From positions 229,285-293,284 of the forward strand of contig JACGCK010000051.1 in the NCBI GenBank assembly GCA_014925825.1: a stretch of 64,000 bases of DNA. The letters run 5' to 3'. The notes beneath the pieces were generated by a model. The model was not told the DNA's origin. It saw only the letters and a program-made list of their open reading frames with translations, and searched no databases. The translations under genes were made by a program, and so were the position numbers. Origin of the DNA: Pholiota molesta (Eukaryota > Basidiomycota > Agaricomycetes > Agaricales > Strophariaceae). Below, piece after piece: positions 12,522-25,564 of the stretch; the first letter of the stretch is position 1; every line of letters starts with the position of its first letter.

Positions 12522-13332
12522 ATGGCGCCTAACAAGACGACGTTGTCCAATTGGGACCCCATTCTTCTTCTATCTCAGGTTTGCAGCCTTAGTTCTTGAC
12601 TGTTCCGCGATGTTGACATCAGGTTTTGTAGATCTTTTCAATGCAGACGCTACACTATTTAACCTTATCTGTCATTATTCCTCCACTATTGGCCGCTTTT
12701 GCAGAACCGTCATCACTTAAGTATGAAGGAGGGGCAGCGAACGTCGGTGCGTCCATATTTCCCATTGTTCGTCATCGGCATCTGAACACGACCTCCAGGG
12801 ATGATTATGGACTGGCGCCAAATGGCTGGCCGGCCAACGGTGATAGGCATGCCTATAGGAGAGAAATGGTGGGCCTGGAGCGAAGGCAAGAAAATTGGAT
12901 ACGGGTGGAAGGATGACCAATGGGACGGGAGTTTAGACCCCCGGCGAGCCTGGATTATTGCTTTCTGTTGGATAGTGGCGTGTTCTGCGGAGTGAGTCCC
13001 GCTCATCTTTGTCCATCCGCAGCATAATGACCTTTCCAAATAGCATCTATTACCTTTACAAACTCGTTCGACGACCACGGCTAATTCTCGATTTCGCGCT
13101 GACGCTTGTTTTCATTCATCTCGTGCTAACGACGTATTACTCTGCGGCAATTCCGACATCCTTATTCTTCTGGATTGTTCTTATCGGCGGCGCTGTGCTA
13201 ACCATCATAGTCGCGGAGCAACTATGCGTAAAACGCGAAATGTCGGAAGGACTCAGCGTCATGCCTGTGCGGCCGGAGGACCTGCAAGTAGAAGAGATGG
13301 AAATGGGCGGGCTATTACCCAGAATCGATTAA
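12522..13332 (+). CDS. SYS1: SYS1, Golgi integral membrane protein
   Basis: Four-pass Golgi membrane protein needed to recruit the Arl3/Arl1 GTPases for traffic at the trans-Golgi. Four exons. The first runs from ATG 12522 and encodes MAPNKTTLSNWDPILLLSQ. The second begins IFSMQTLHYLTLSVIIPPLL after a TTTTGTAG acceptor. The third carries MIMDWRQMAGRPTV and a GYGWKDDQWDG loop. The last runs from about 13023 to TAA 13332. Family hallmarks are all present: the N-terminal NWDP, the LHYLTLS helix, the invariant DWR, and the final helices ILDFALTLVFIHLVLTTYY and PTSLFFWIVLIGGAVLTIIVAEQLC. Length is about 210 residues, normal for fungal SYS1. All intron phases fit. Confidence 0.93.
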
Positions 13333-16300
13333 GGATTCATGGACACATTGGACTACGATTATGATTAGGCAAGATTCAATTTTCCAGTGCGTAGTATTTC
13401 ACTAACGTTGGTCTTTTGCTCTTTTTTTGCAGGTAGATTTTGTACGATTCGAAACACTTTGTATTCCTAGCTACACATTAATTCGTTGACGCAATACAAC
13501 GCAATGCAACGCGGATTCTCGATAGCCAACCGTCAATTCGTATAGAGCAAAATGACTGCTGACTTTTGCGCTTTTCGTTTTAATCATAAAGAACGCACGA
13601 CCGCAGCACGTCGTTTTTGAATAGGCCCGCAAACATGTCCTCGGATGTATCAGGTATTCAAGAACGCTGACCATCTGCAAACCACCTATGCTAATTTGTG
13701 AAGAAAAAAATCCACAGCTTCCTTGTAACCCCCAAATTCCCTAAACCACATCAGCGATATAATATAGTCTTCAAAGTCGGCTCTAGAATGCCTTTTAGCC
13801 ACTTCTTTCGTCTTAACTAGTTAAAAACAAGCCCTTAAGTACACCTTTATGGAATGGATATCGCACGGGGAAATATTGGGGAAATATGCGTTGTGACGAA
13901 CATTGTTTTTCGCCTTACGTAACTCACTCGTTTTCCATCTCAACACCCACCATCTCACTCATCGCCCCTCCTAAACCGCGTCAAAAAACCATCGGATACG
14001 CTAATAATGACCTCAAGGGACTGAGAATGGTCCTCGGGCGAGATGAAGGCGCGTTTCGCCTCCGATGGGCGTAGGTTAACCATCGATCATCCACTGCACT
14101 GCTTTCCAAGAAGTGGGGAAACAGATTTTTTTCACGCGTGGAACTGAGTGCACTCCATTTCTCTTATTGCAAGTGGGCGCTGTTGTGCAGATACTGTGGT
14201 GTGTTAGAACCTGCTCGCATTTTGGCTTTCCACCTCACCTTGCTTCTTGGTCCGACTTGGACGACACGCTCATCGGCTATGGATTCGCTTCCCTGTGATC
14301 TATCGAGCATGCTCTCTGGAATCTTCCGCTATTAAATCTATAGGCTGATTGGAATATGGTTCTCTCATCTTGGGCGGCATGATACTAATACTATCAACAG
14401 AATCGCCATCATGCCGTCGGACTTGATGAACTGTCTGATTGGACTCGTTCACAGATGCCCCGCATCTGGGAAGGAAATTATCCCTCCGACACTCAGACAT
14501 GCAGTACAAAGCTTTTGCTCGAATCTTGATGTTCTGTTTTGTCTCTAACCCACAAAACATGGACCAGGCCTTCGGCGAACCACATGCTTCCTGTGCCGCA
14601 TAGTCTTCAACTGCAATTACTATTACTGCCGATTACGCCAGTGGCATCATGTTCTTCTTGTCTTTCCCGCCAAAGCCATGTCTCTGCACCTCTGCCGGAG
14701 GGCGACGCATATACCCTGTGCAGTAAAGTTCAGCGGACACGTAAAATACGCAAACTTTGCAAAGCGGAGATGACTCGGGCAAACGTATCGTCTAGGCTCG
14801 GCTGTTCAATCGCACACAATGTCAAGACCTACACTTCCTATACACTTCATTGATGATGCGAATCTACACGTTTTGTTTTATGAACCCGCTTTTTCTATCC
14901 GGCACGGAGCAACGGCCCACCTAGCAGGCGACGCATTTCGGTTTTCACAGGCCCTCTCCGGTTGAAGGAGAAAAGGCAATCTCTTCACTCATTTCGATGC
15001 AGACTCGCACGCCACTGTACCCTCTCTATTTCCGCCATTTGATTTTCCGCAATAGTCGCTCTGTTCTGTGGCTTTTGTCTGGCTGTCACTGCGATGTCGC
15101 TTTTGTGTGCGAAGTTCTGTTTTGATTGAGATGATGCAACGCTGATCAGTGTGTAGGCATTGATACCGGAATTTAAACCCTAAAGCATATGTGTGTCGTC
15201 AGAGATGATACCTGGCAATTGGCGCGGATTCGTTCGTATATCAGATGTAGATCTAGTTAACGCTAGATCTTTCTATGAACATGTGCGTATTTTTATTTCT
15301 CTCCGTCACTCCATCGATAATTATTCGTATCGTGTTCAAATCCCACTTCAGATTCCCAATTACTCCACAATCCAGTTATTTTGATGAAGAAGATCACATT
15401 AACCAGTGGCAGCATCTATGCTTTCAGATCAGCTGCCTTACTCTATGAAGTTCTCGCCGGTACATTCAAATCTTTCAGCTCTAACTCGGCACTTTCCTTC
15501 TTTTCAGGAAGACATTCTCAGTAGACTTTGGCATCGTCAGATGATCTATCGATCGTAACCTGGGCGCTAATCAGTTTATCATTTAATGATCATGCCTTTC
15601 TGGGCATCGGGTCCTGGAATCGAAGGTACGACCATCGAATTCGTTCACAACACAAAAAACATTCACTTCGCCCGACTCGGGGAACGCCATGCTGCAAGAT
15701 TTGGAGGTGGTTATCTAGATCTCAGCTGACAAGCATCTATTGATTCCCCTACTTGCTATTTGCTCAGATAGGCTTCGTTGGGCGCTTTTCCAGCAAAGGT
15801 GCCGGGCTGCTCGCAGTCTGAAATATTACCTCATGAGCATTTGTGCCACCTCTTTGCTGGCGGCTATTTCTGGGTCAAAGGTCTCGAATGAACTATTCTC
15901 TTCTAGAGCGAATGTCACGCGGCTGCGCTCTATTTCGATGTGTTTCCAACTTTCCAAGGCGCTTGGTAGTCATGGCACAGGCGGAGAGACGCCGGTTTGG
16001 CGGAGGAATTCATCGGTTGAATAACATATCATTTGTCTGCCGGAGGCGAATGCTTATGTGAGTCTTCTTATTTATTCAACATCCGTACTCTCAGCACTTA
16101 AGATTGTCAGCAGTCAGAAAAGCGCCGAAGCTGTGTCAATTGGCTATGACACCGATGATCTGTCTTGACTAACAAGTGTTCTGAAATGCAAGTACATACC
16201 AGCACTGTACCAGCATCATATGATGATGCACAGTCAGTCATCGTTCTGTCTTCTTGACTTGCGAGGTATAATTATCTACTTCCACCGGTAAGTACGGTTT

Positions 16301-17640
16301 TGGACGTGTATCCGCGTATTTGGAATCCTAATGACGCAATGCACACCATTTGGCAATCCTCAGTTGCAAATTCGGCTTTGGGATTATATCGAACGTACGG
16401 ACCGAAAAACACAGATATTCGAGCTCATCTTGTAGCGTGTTCTTCAACGAGGCTCAATCCTCCCTGCCCAACGTATACGAGGCCCTCAATGGGGAAGTAA
16501 ATATCGCTTCCTGTTCACTAATTACGTTTATCGGCCGACTCGAAGAAACTCTCCATGCACGTCGCTGGTGGGTACACGTCAAGGAGCGCCTTGCTTGATA
16601 TAATGTATACCCAGAACTTGCCCTTCATTGATGTTGAACACAGCAAAACTTGACATCTTTTTGGAAGGGACCATTGTTCGAATATTTTTATGACTCGGCC
16701 TTCGTCTCCGTTTTCCCAGGCTTTCGAGGGTCCACAGCATTACCCTCAAGCTATCGCCGACCCGAGTCCCGAGACCTGAGGATCTTGGGATTTACCTCAA
16801 AGTGAGTGGATTATGACTCCTTTGGATTGCGGTTGTGGCATATGCTGTGGATTGCTGAAAAGACAACATGATAGGAGTACGAACGCGACTCTTCTCAAGT
16901 TCTGCAGGTTTTGAAGATCAATGATGTATGGCATGTGGCCAAGATCTGGGCGCGTAAATTGCACATATGGGGTTTCGACTTTCCAATCGGAATAGGACTG
17001 ATTTTTCCCGCAAATGTGACACTACAAACCTCCCGGCAGGTGTGACCGGGTGTGCTCACTAGTCTCTCTGCTCAAATGCGAACTGACGGCCCCCAAGATG
17101 AAGCAAGTAGCAAGTTTTTCCTTCGAATTTCAAGTTCGCCAGTATTTTTTACATGTTCAATTCGGCCTGACTGGTAATGATTCGCTCAAAAGAAACCTGC
17201 GTATCGTAGCGTATCGCTGACTCGATGTTAGCACAGGCTCCGCCCCAAAATGCGGCGATATCGTAACGCAGCATAAGCCCCGTTTGGAAATAGGGCCATC
17301 AGAGTGGACTAGCCGCTCCTAACCGCAGAGTAACTCATAATTTATCAACGCCACGCCTTCAGGTTTGTGTCGAGAAAAATCCTCTTTGTAGGCGGTACCA
17401 ACAAGAAGGGAAGTGCGTATAACTTTCTATCAATGAAAGTGGACTTGTGCTCAAGAAACGACGGAATATAGATAGTATCGCAATTGTGACTGAGGTTATG
17501 TGGGCTGTGTGTCTGATCTGGTAATATGAGATCGCACGGTCAATATATTCTCATCGGGACCAAGGGACAGAACCGCGGTCATTCTCCTTGTAGGTTGGCG
17601 TTACCCTGGATGAATCTTACATTGACACGAGGCAATATTA
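13333..17640. other. Gene-poor 4.3-kb stretch, nothing identified
   Basis: No gene I can support. Between about 15,190 and 16,600 several short plus-strand open frames follow one another with possible splice sites. For example, a 40-codon stretch near 15,592-15,720 reads protein-like (NIHFARLGERHAARFGGGYL) and ends in TGA. None joins into a convincing protein. It may be the remains of a decayed gene. The rest looks like non-coding intergenic sequence. Confidence 0.4.
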
Positions 17641-17717
17641 GAACCATATAAGGGCTGCGCCTCTGCGTCCTCTTCGCGCCCTCCTCTCTCTCTCTCTCTT
17701 TATCCTCACTCACCACC
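17641..17717 (+). promoter_or_regulatory. Core promoter of the BCS1-like gene
   Basis: A TATAAG element at 17647-17652 is followed by a long pyrimidine tract (about 17661-17710, ending in repeated CT) directly before the ATG at 17718. The start context is CACCATGG. TATA plus a CT block close to the start codon is a common core-promoter layout in filamentous fungi. Confidence 0.6.
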
Positions 17718-20700
17718 ATGGACGCAATTAAGAATATGCTGTCCCCCTTGGGAATGAGCACTGGGGCTATACAAGATACACTTGTGAGCTCCTGTTCTTA
17801 TTCCTTCTTTCTGAATTATCTTCCTAAATCGTACGTTTTAGAAATTGGTCGTCATTGGTGGTACCGTTGAGACAGCCCGTCGAGCATCAGTTTCTGCCTG
17901 GAATGGCTTCGTTGACTGTACGCCTCTTTCTCAATGACCATCATTGAGCTCTATTGACAATAATCGTAAAGCCTTCTTCCTCACCGCCCATTTCAGTCAA
18001 GATGACTATCCTTATGATTGGTATATCCTTCCCATATCGTTATCCTACTATGACTCATCTGCCTTTGCTATAGGTTGATGCATTGGCTAGCTAAAGTAAG
18101 AGCTTTCAATTTGTCACCATGTCAGCGCTAATGCCCAACTTTCAATTAGCAACCATCATGGGGCAGGAGTCGAGAGTTCGAGATCACAACGCGCTCGGTC
18201 AACCGTACTGGTATTACGCAGTCGACCACTGGAGATTTGGAGGAGGAGGAGGATGAAGACGAAACATTAGTTCACGGCCGAAGAAAGCGCAAAGTTGCAT
18301 TCATGCCTAGTCTCGGTGAGTGGCAGTGACTCATTTCACTCCGGGACGCTTATATCGATATTTTATTTAGATACTACGCACACCATTTACTATCGCGGTC
18401 ACTGGCTTCGCGTCAGTTCTATTAATAGGTGCTTCATTCATTGTCTAATGTCTATCAATGCAGATTACACGAACGAAGGCGTATCAAGACTACCACCATG
18501 GTTCCTCTCTGAAAATCAGGTGAGCCTTATGTTGTTCTTTATCACATTTATCTTTGTATTAACCATGAATGAAGTGTCGTCGCTCGTAATAACGATGTAT
18601 TGAAGAAGCTTGTGTTGGAGGCAAAGCGCGAATACGAGAAAGACGCCGAACATCGTGTTCACATTTTCATGGCTGACACGTAAGCAGTCCCCCATTTTCC
18701 CCATGCTAAATGAAGTTCACCCCTTTTTCCCAGGACTTATGGTTGTTGGCGTTGGAATGGTGCTCGCCAAAAAAGACCTATGAGTTCCATTGTTCTGCAG
18801 CCAGGGGTCAAAGACATGCTTCTTGCGGATTGCAAGGACTTCTTGTGTTCAGAGGAGTGGTATGTGACACTTTTATAAATACAAATATGTCTCCTGACCT
18901 TGATTTGCATCAGGTATGCGGAAAGAGGTGTGCATTGTCGGATTTAACAATGTTTAATCTATTAACTGAGCATTTGTGCAGGTATTCCATTCAGGAGAGG
19001 GTATTTACTCCACGGTGTTCCCGGAAGGTTTGTTTCGTTTTATACGATTGTCTGCAGATCGGCTGATTTTGATTTGTTTTTTCAAAACTCATAGTGGGAA
19101 AACTTCTCTTATCCACTCGCTCGCCGGAGAGCTTGGCCTGGATATCTATGTGGTTTCTTTATCCTCAAAAGGGTATGAGCTCTCATTTTGCTATCAAGTC
19201 TCGATCTCATATTTGCATTTGCGTTCTAGAATGAGCGATAATACATTAACCACATTAATGGGTAATGTCCCTCAAAGGTTAATGAGACTCGCATTGATTC
19301 AATTGTCAAATTTTAACATTACATTCATTAGATGCATCCTCCTTTTGGAAGATTTGGATGCGGCGTTTACTCGTTCAGTCTCTCGTGACGAGAAATCGAC
19401 AGGCGCTCCCACAGCAGCAACCGCCAAGGACGCCGCAGCGACCGAGGCTACCGATGGTTCAACATTGAGCTTAAGTGGTCTTCTCAACAGCCTTGATGGT
19501 GTCGCTGCTGCTGAGGGACGGTATGCTAACATGTAGTACCTTCACTTTAACCGTTTCTGATGTTAGTTTCCCAGACTTCTCTTCGCAACCACAAATCACA
19601 TCGAGCGTCTTGACCCCGCACTGAGCCGGCCCGGACGTATGGACGTATGGGTGAACTTCACTCACGCTACGAAGTGGCAAGCCGAAGGCATCTTCAAATG
19701 CTTCTTCCCCTTCAAGCCATCGACCCCTGCTACTGAGGCAAACTCGTCGACAACTCCCAAAGATCCTTCACAGCAAAACCTGCCCCTGCCTCCACGCAAG
19801 GTTACGACCCATGCCATCCCTCTCCTCACTGAAGAGGAGATCTCTGAGCTTGCCAAGAAGTTTTCCGAGGCCATTCCTGAGGATGAGCTAAGTGTAAGTT
19901 CCATGTTACGGCGCAGGTCATGATTTTCTAACGCTGATCCCTTATTCCAGGTCGCTGCCCTGCAAGGTTATCTTCTCAAAAACAAGACGCGTCCTCGCGA
20001 ATGTGTTGACGAAGTTGCCGAGTGGATCGTTCAAGAGCGTGAAACTCGTGAGAAGATGAAGAAAGAGAAGGCAGAGGTTCGAATTTCTGACAATCCGCCT
20101 AACTCTTTTTGCCACTTTGACTAAATTTAATTATCCTGTAGCGTGAGGCAAAGGAAAAGAAAGAAGCCGAAGAGGCAGCCAAGAAAGAAGTTCGTACTTT
20201 TTTTGTCGTCATCGTCATGTATTCCATTCTAACATTTGCCTATCTATAGAAGGAAGAGAAGGAGGCTAAAGAGGTAATCACTTGATGATATTCTCAGCAG
20301 TCGTGGCCATTTGCTGACTATTGTCTGACCACAATCAGAAGGATGAAAAGGAGGCTAAAGAGGTATGTTCTTTTATCCATTCACTGCTCAGAACAGAGTT
20401 TCTGATTGGTATGTTCTATGACAGAAACAGGAGAGGAAAGAGCAGCGAGCCGCTAAAGCCAAAAAGCTCCGCGATGCCACGGCGAAGAGTGATTCTTCTG
20501 CCGCCACCACCCCTTCGTCTACTGAATCCACTCCAGCAGCCACCTCCACCGCTACCGAGTCCACGGCTTCCGAGTCGACCGCGAGCTCCGAGTCCGAGAC
20601 GAGCACGGGTGTTGACGCCGACACGGAAGAGAGCGCGACCTCTGAAGAGGAGCCTGATAACGAGAAGGCCACATCCGACGAGGCGAAGAAGGAGAAGTGG

Positions 20701-20799
20701 GTCGCGGTCAAATCCACATCGAGCCCTGCTGCCACTACGACGACCACGGCAACAGCGGACGCTCCTGCGGCCACCCCCGCTGCCGAAGCCGCGACATAG
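17718..20799 (+). CDS. BCS1-like AAA ATPase
   Basis: Member of the BCS1 family, mitochondrial inner-membrane AAA ATPases; BCS1 itself moves the folded Rieske protein across the membrane for complex III. There are many exons from ATG 17718 to TAG 20799. N-terminal BCS1_N-type region, then [15 protein letters not shown] (Walker A, split by an intron at about 19028-19094), a Walker B in [12 protein letters not shown], and a second region of homology [21 protein letters not shown] with the arginine finger. After the ATPase domain comes an unusual tail: a Lys/Glu coiled-coil segment followed by about 110 residues of Ser/Thr/Ala/Glu low complexity. The Lys/Glu part is built from short phase-0 exons, two of them 24 bp and nearly identical (20250-20273 and 20339-20362). 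Many Agaricomycetes carry several BCS1-like paralogues with such tails, so the canonical role is not certain. Confidence 0.85.
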
Positions 20800-21504
20800 A
20801 TTGCTTTCTGTGGCTACCCTTCTGCCTCCGATATTCCCTCTGCAGGGGAATAGACTCTCTCTGTCTACCATCTGCTTGTCTCCGTCTCTGTCTGCTCGGT
20901 GCGCCCTAGGTGATTCGCGAACTGTCTCTTACTTTCTCCGTACCGACAAGTGGTTTGGCGTATGGAATTGTGTGGGACTTGGGGATTCAGCGGCGTTACA
21001 CCCCTAATCCTGCAAGGCTTCACGGCCCATAGCCCGTCCCCTCCTTCCCATCCGTGCATGCTTCTTCCTCGTTCGTAGCGCATAAGTACATGTTTGTAGT
21101 AGTGCACCGGATCTCAATGTCTGCAATGATTATCACGACTTAGATGTTTATAGTTTACATTTTGTCGCACATCTGTGAGATTGGGGTCTAGATGGTGCAG
21201 ATTGCCTCCGAACAACCAATTTCCGCGGAGGGAGAGCATGGAAATCTGCGTAAAACCGATGAGCTCCGAAATTACAGTTGTTCATGGTTTTGAAGATGCG
21301 GCGGAGATGTGCCCGAAGCGTATATGTAGTATGGCATAAATCATTACATAGGTATCATAACCGAAAGAATTGACCGTGCGTATCTACGTACTTACTAGTC
21401 AACGAACATAGGGTAGCGATATGACATGGAAATGTGTTCATATATATTTGCGTCTAATCTAACCACCATGCATTACCTGCTCCCTACTCAAAACCATTAA
21501 CAGC
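20800..21504. other. Convergent 3' region, no gene
   Basis: 700 bp between the convergent stop codons of the BCS1-like gene and DNM1. It should hold both 3' UTRs. No gene or clear terminator motif was seen. Confidence 0.6.
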
Positions 21505-24500
21505 CTATGTAGACTTCAGACTAACATCCGACAGCGTCTTAAACGCCTCCTTATACGCATCAAGCAGCGCCTTAACCCTCGTGCGCTCAGCAACCAGCGC
21601 CTCATCCTCGTTGAGCATGTCCGCGAACAGCTCGGGCTTATACAGCGACGCGACCAGGCGGTTCTGCACCTGCTGCGCCGTGTGGTTCACGAGGAAGTGC
21701 ATGATCGCCTTGGGGATGATGTCCTGGATGCTCTGGCGCACAATGTTGAAGTAGGACGCGATGAGCGAGCGGATGAGCTGCGTCTCCATCTCTTCCCGCA
21801 TCGTTAGTTGTGTGCCATCCGCCGGGACCTGGGATGGCAAATGTGATGTCAGTTATCACGTTTATGTCCGTCCCCAAAAGAGAAGAATGTATTTAAAACT
21901 CACAGCCTCGATATGCCTCCCGAGGCTCTTCATATCATACGCCGCACTGCTCCCATCAATGCCCCGTTTCCCAGCCATAAGCCCTGACGACATCCCCGAA
22001 TCAGTCCCGGACACATCCCGCCCCACCGGCACAATCGGCGCATCCGGCGCACCATTAACCCCATGCTGGTGCCCCCCACCCTGCGCATGGCGCTCGACAC
22101 TCGACCCCGCGATCGGGCCGGGCCCGTTCTGGCCAAAGAAGTAGTTGAGGAACGTCTCGCGCGCGGAGCCGCCGGGCGGCGACGTGCCCAGCCCCATGCC
22201 GCCGGCCTGCTGCTGCTGGCGGTCGAACGCGGAGGGCGGCCGCGAGGTGGCGATGGCCTGCGCGGAGGAGCCGCCGTGCGAGGCGCGCTGCGAGCGCGTT
22301 TTGGAGGAGGACCGCTTGGCGTTGGCGCCGGCGGTGAGGGCGGAGGAGGCGGTGGTGGAGGAGGCGCCGGCGGCGGCGCCGCGGGAGCGGTCGTATAATG
22401 AAGAGGAGACGGTGCGGCCGCCTTCGCGTGGGGGGAAGAGCGAGCCGGGGCCGTTCGGGTCGTCCGAGAGGGTATCTTCGTCGTCTTCTGGTGCATTGTG
22501 GCCGTTGATAGGCTCTGTTGATTGGGGCTAGTGGTCAAACAGTTGTGTCAATATAAATCTATGAGAGAGGGTATTTGTGGCGCACTCTTTGTGCAATCTG
22601 CGCCCTTGGCGGTTGTTGATTTTGCTGAGCGGCGGTGGCGGAGCCCGAGATGAAGGCGGGGTGATTCGTGTTGATGTACGCCGCTTGGATCTCAATCAAG
22701 CTCTGAGCGTACTCCGATGTTGGGCCGAGGCGTTCGCGCAGGAGTTCGGACACCACCTCTATTAGTTGAGCATGCAGGCGGGGGAAGCGTTGCAATTCCT
22801 AATGGCTCTAAGTTAGAACTCGCGAATGTCGTAGAATAATGAATATACGCACCGCACTCGTGCAATTATGGCAAATCTTGACCAACTCCTCATAAACCAA
22901 CTCTACACATCGCAAACTGGGTGCTTCCAAGAGCTTTATTTGAGGCTTCACCAACAAATCGAACGCTAGTTCGGGTACGAACAAGCTTGGACGCGGGCCC
23001 GTGGAGTTACGAATGGCAGTCCGGATATCTTGATTTTCGAGGTTATGTGTAGCATCGATCGAAGCAAGCGCACGGCCAAAGATGTCGTTGAAAATATAGT
23101 ATATCCGGGCACCACCCGAGAGCTCTTTCGTTGAGATATCGACTTTGGTGCCTTCAATGGACGAGACAAAGTCGCGTGCGAATTGGGTCATCAGGCGGAG
23201 AATCAGGCCTCCTTGCTGTTATAGATGAGCGGAGAAGTTGAATGGGGTATCGAAAGCAGATACGCACCTGATTCTTGTCGCCAAAAATCGCAGAGTCTCC
23301 GAACGAGTTTAGCTCTTGTTGCGCTTGTCCCATTAGAGTGTTGAGGCGCGCTTTCATATCTGGGAGCTTATCCCGAATGTGATTAATTAAGACCTGGAGA
23401 GAAAAGTGAGTTTCTCAATGCATACAGAAGAAGGTCGAACATGCCTGATTCAGAGTCTTTGCCAGATATTTTGTACCGTTCTTGTGTGCAATATTCCTGT
23501 ATGCAGGGTGGTTGCGGAAGAATTCGGTCTCAGTCTCCAGAGCGTCTGCCATGCTCTTTTCTGAATTGATGTCTTGCTGGCTGCGATTTACGATTCCGAT
23601 GAAGCCCAATTTGAGGGGGTATACACGTCCGGTGAGGATATCTAGCGCGTTGGTGCCCGCGTCCATGAGATCGAGTTTCGTAAGGACACCAATTGTCCGG
23701 CGCCCTTGCGAATCGACGGATCGGGCAAGTTTGAGCGATTCAGAGTTGGCAAGATCGACGTTGGCAGGAGATACTGCAAGAATGACGCTGCAAGGGAGTT
23801 AGCAAATTGGAATGGTTGTTTCTTCTCCTGTAACTGCACACCTGTTGGGTTTGGAGATGTAGTCAACGACGAGATTGCGTATTTGTCGTTCGATGTCGCT
23901 CGGTTGATCACCAACGGGAATCTGTAAAGGTCAGAAAGCGCGCGAAAGGACTTTGAGAATATGCACCTTTGTCAGTCCCGGTAGATCCACCAGCGTCAGG
24001 TCTAATACGTCGGGGCTGTATATCCGCAGCGATATCGGTAGCTTGCTCACGCCCTTATTCTGGCCTGCGACACGGAATGTCTCCTGCTCAATCTCCTTAC
24101 GAATCTCACCGAATTCGGTGAACTTTTTGTCGATGTGCAGAAATTGACCCCATTCTCTGTATGAATTAGGCGAGGAATCCGTTGGTTCGGGTGTGTTGAT
24201 GAGCTGGAGAACGAGTGGGCGCCTTGTAACGATTCCCTGGCCACGCGGGAGGAAATCGCGTCCGACGATGCTACGAAAGAGTATTAGGGCTACAACCGCT
24301 TAGCAGGTTCGGCAACGGCTCACGTTTCTAGGACACTCGACTTTCCGGATGACTGACTGCCCACCTACACGCCTCATCGTTCAGCGCATCTAATTGACAC
24401 ACGAGAAGCACCCAATACACGTACCACCACGAGCTGTGGCATATCCAGCTCTCCGCCTAAGTGGCATTAATATAGGTTGCTCCAAAGATACCCGCGCGCA

Positions 24501-24563
24501 CGTACCGAGGTTGCTGAAGGTGTCCTGCAGCTTGTTGACGAGCTTGATCAGTTCCGAGTCCAT
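21505..24563 (-). CDS. DNM1: Dynamin-related GTPase DNM1 (mitochondrial/peroxisomal fission)
   Basis: Large GTPase that assembles into helices around mitochondria and peroxisomes and cuts them. The gene runs from ATG 24563 to TAG 21505 in about ten exons. GTPase motifs: G1 [16 protein letters not shown] region, G3 DLPG ([16 protein letters not shown]), G4 [10 protein letters not shown]5 NRSQQD. The stalk follows ([39 protein letters not shown]), then a variable insert rich in Pro/Gln/Ser containing FLNYFFG, and the GTPase effector domain ([31 protein letters not shown]). The FLNYFFG insert and the [12 protein letters not shown] segment are those of Dnm1 rather than Vps1, where the equivalent segments differ. 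Reading frame is intact throughout. Exon-intron junctions cut the G1 loop coding region close by. Confidence 0.93.
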
Positions 24564-25564
24564 TTTGGCTGGTGTGGGCAGCTGCGCTCGCCGGACGGAT
24601 TTTTGAGTGGCGAAAAGTTGGCGAAGAGGTTGAGGAAGACCGCGACGGCCCTCGCGACTCGCAACGACACCGGCAAATCTTGTTTGGCGCTGTTAGATTT
24701 CCACGCCGTCACCGCTGCCAGAGTCCCTCTTCTGAGTCTATCCATTACACACACCAAACTCACTTGCAAATACACCGACAAGTCTGATTCCGTATGACTC
24801 GCACCGTGCATAAGTTGGCAGCCCCAGCCCACAAAGCGAAATTGGGCACCGGGAAAGCTGAAAACGGCCGAGGAAAACGGGTTATTGCAGAATTGCTTCG
24901 AAGAAATCATCATTATTCTGATTTTGAAGCTTGAAGCTTGAAGCTTGAAGCCCTGAACCTACTAACAATTTCAATTACACATCCCATAGCTCTATCGACT
25001 CTCCAATAAACCTATACACAAGGTGTGTTCAGATTCTTCCTTTCCTTTGAATGACGGCATCTGTCCTGGTTCTCCAACCCAAGAATAGCAAGGCTCCAGG
25101 GTGGTAGCACACCATTGCACACCTCTGTTGGCGGAGCTTCTTTGCAAGTGCTATCAGCGCAACATACTGTGCGTGTGCCGCGCACAGCGAAGTGGGTCCC
25201 ATTCTTAATACCGGCATTCATCTCAGTCACGGATTGACAATAATGACACTACCGATTGGGCTAATCTCTAATCCTAACGGTGCGCCCATCGCTTCTTTTG
25301 CACTCCAGGTCCCGAGCCCACCTCGCTTCAGGCTGTGCAACTGACAAATTACGTTAATCCTACAGAAATACGCCATTTTCTGCTGTAGACGTGCTGTACC
25401 TTTGCCCGAGTACAGCCTTACTTATGGATTAGCCCGCCGCGTGCTTGACCACGCCCCCCACTGCAATTGTATACACCGACATACTTATAGCTCTTGTCCC
25501 ATATGTTACGCATGAGTCACTTGGTTTCTCCCCCACTCCCCTCCCGTCCTCCCCATCGCTTTCC
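24564..25564. other. Intergenic between DNM1 and membrane protein gene
   Basis: 1 kb between two divergent starts, so it should contain both promoters. Apart from the heptamer repeat listed separately, no gene or recognisable site was seen. Confidence 0.5.
24924..24951. repeat. Four tandem copies of TTGAAGC
   Basis: Four perfect head-to-tail copies of the heptamer TTGAAGC, about 360 bp upstream of the DNM1 start. Each junction makes AAGCTT. Copy number is likely to vary between strains. Confidence 0.9.

Noticed and set aside
15325..15355. tRNA B-box-like GTTCAAATCC
   Set aside because: The flanking bases do not form a T-arm stem and no A box or acceptor stem is found at the right distance.
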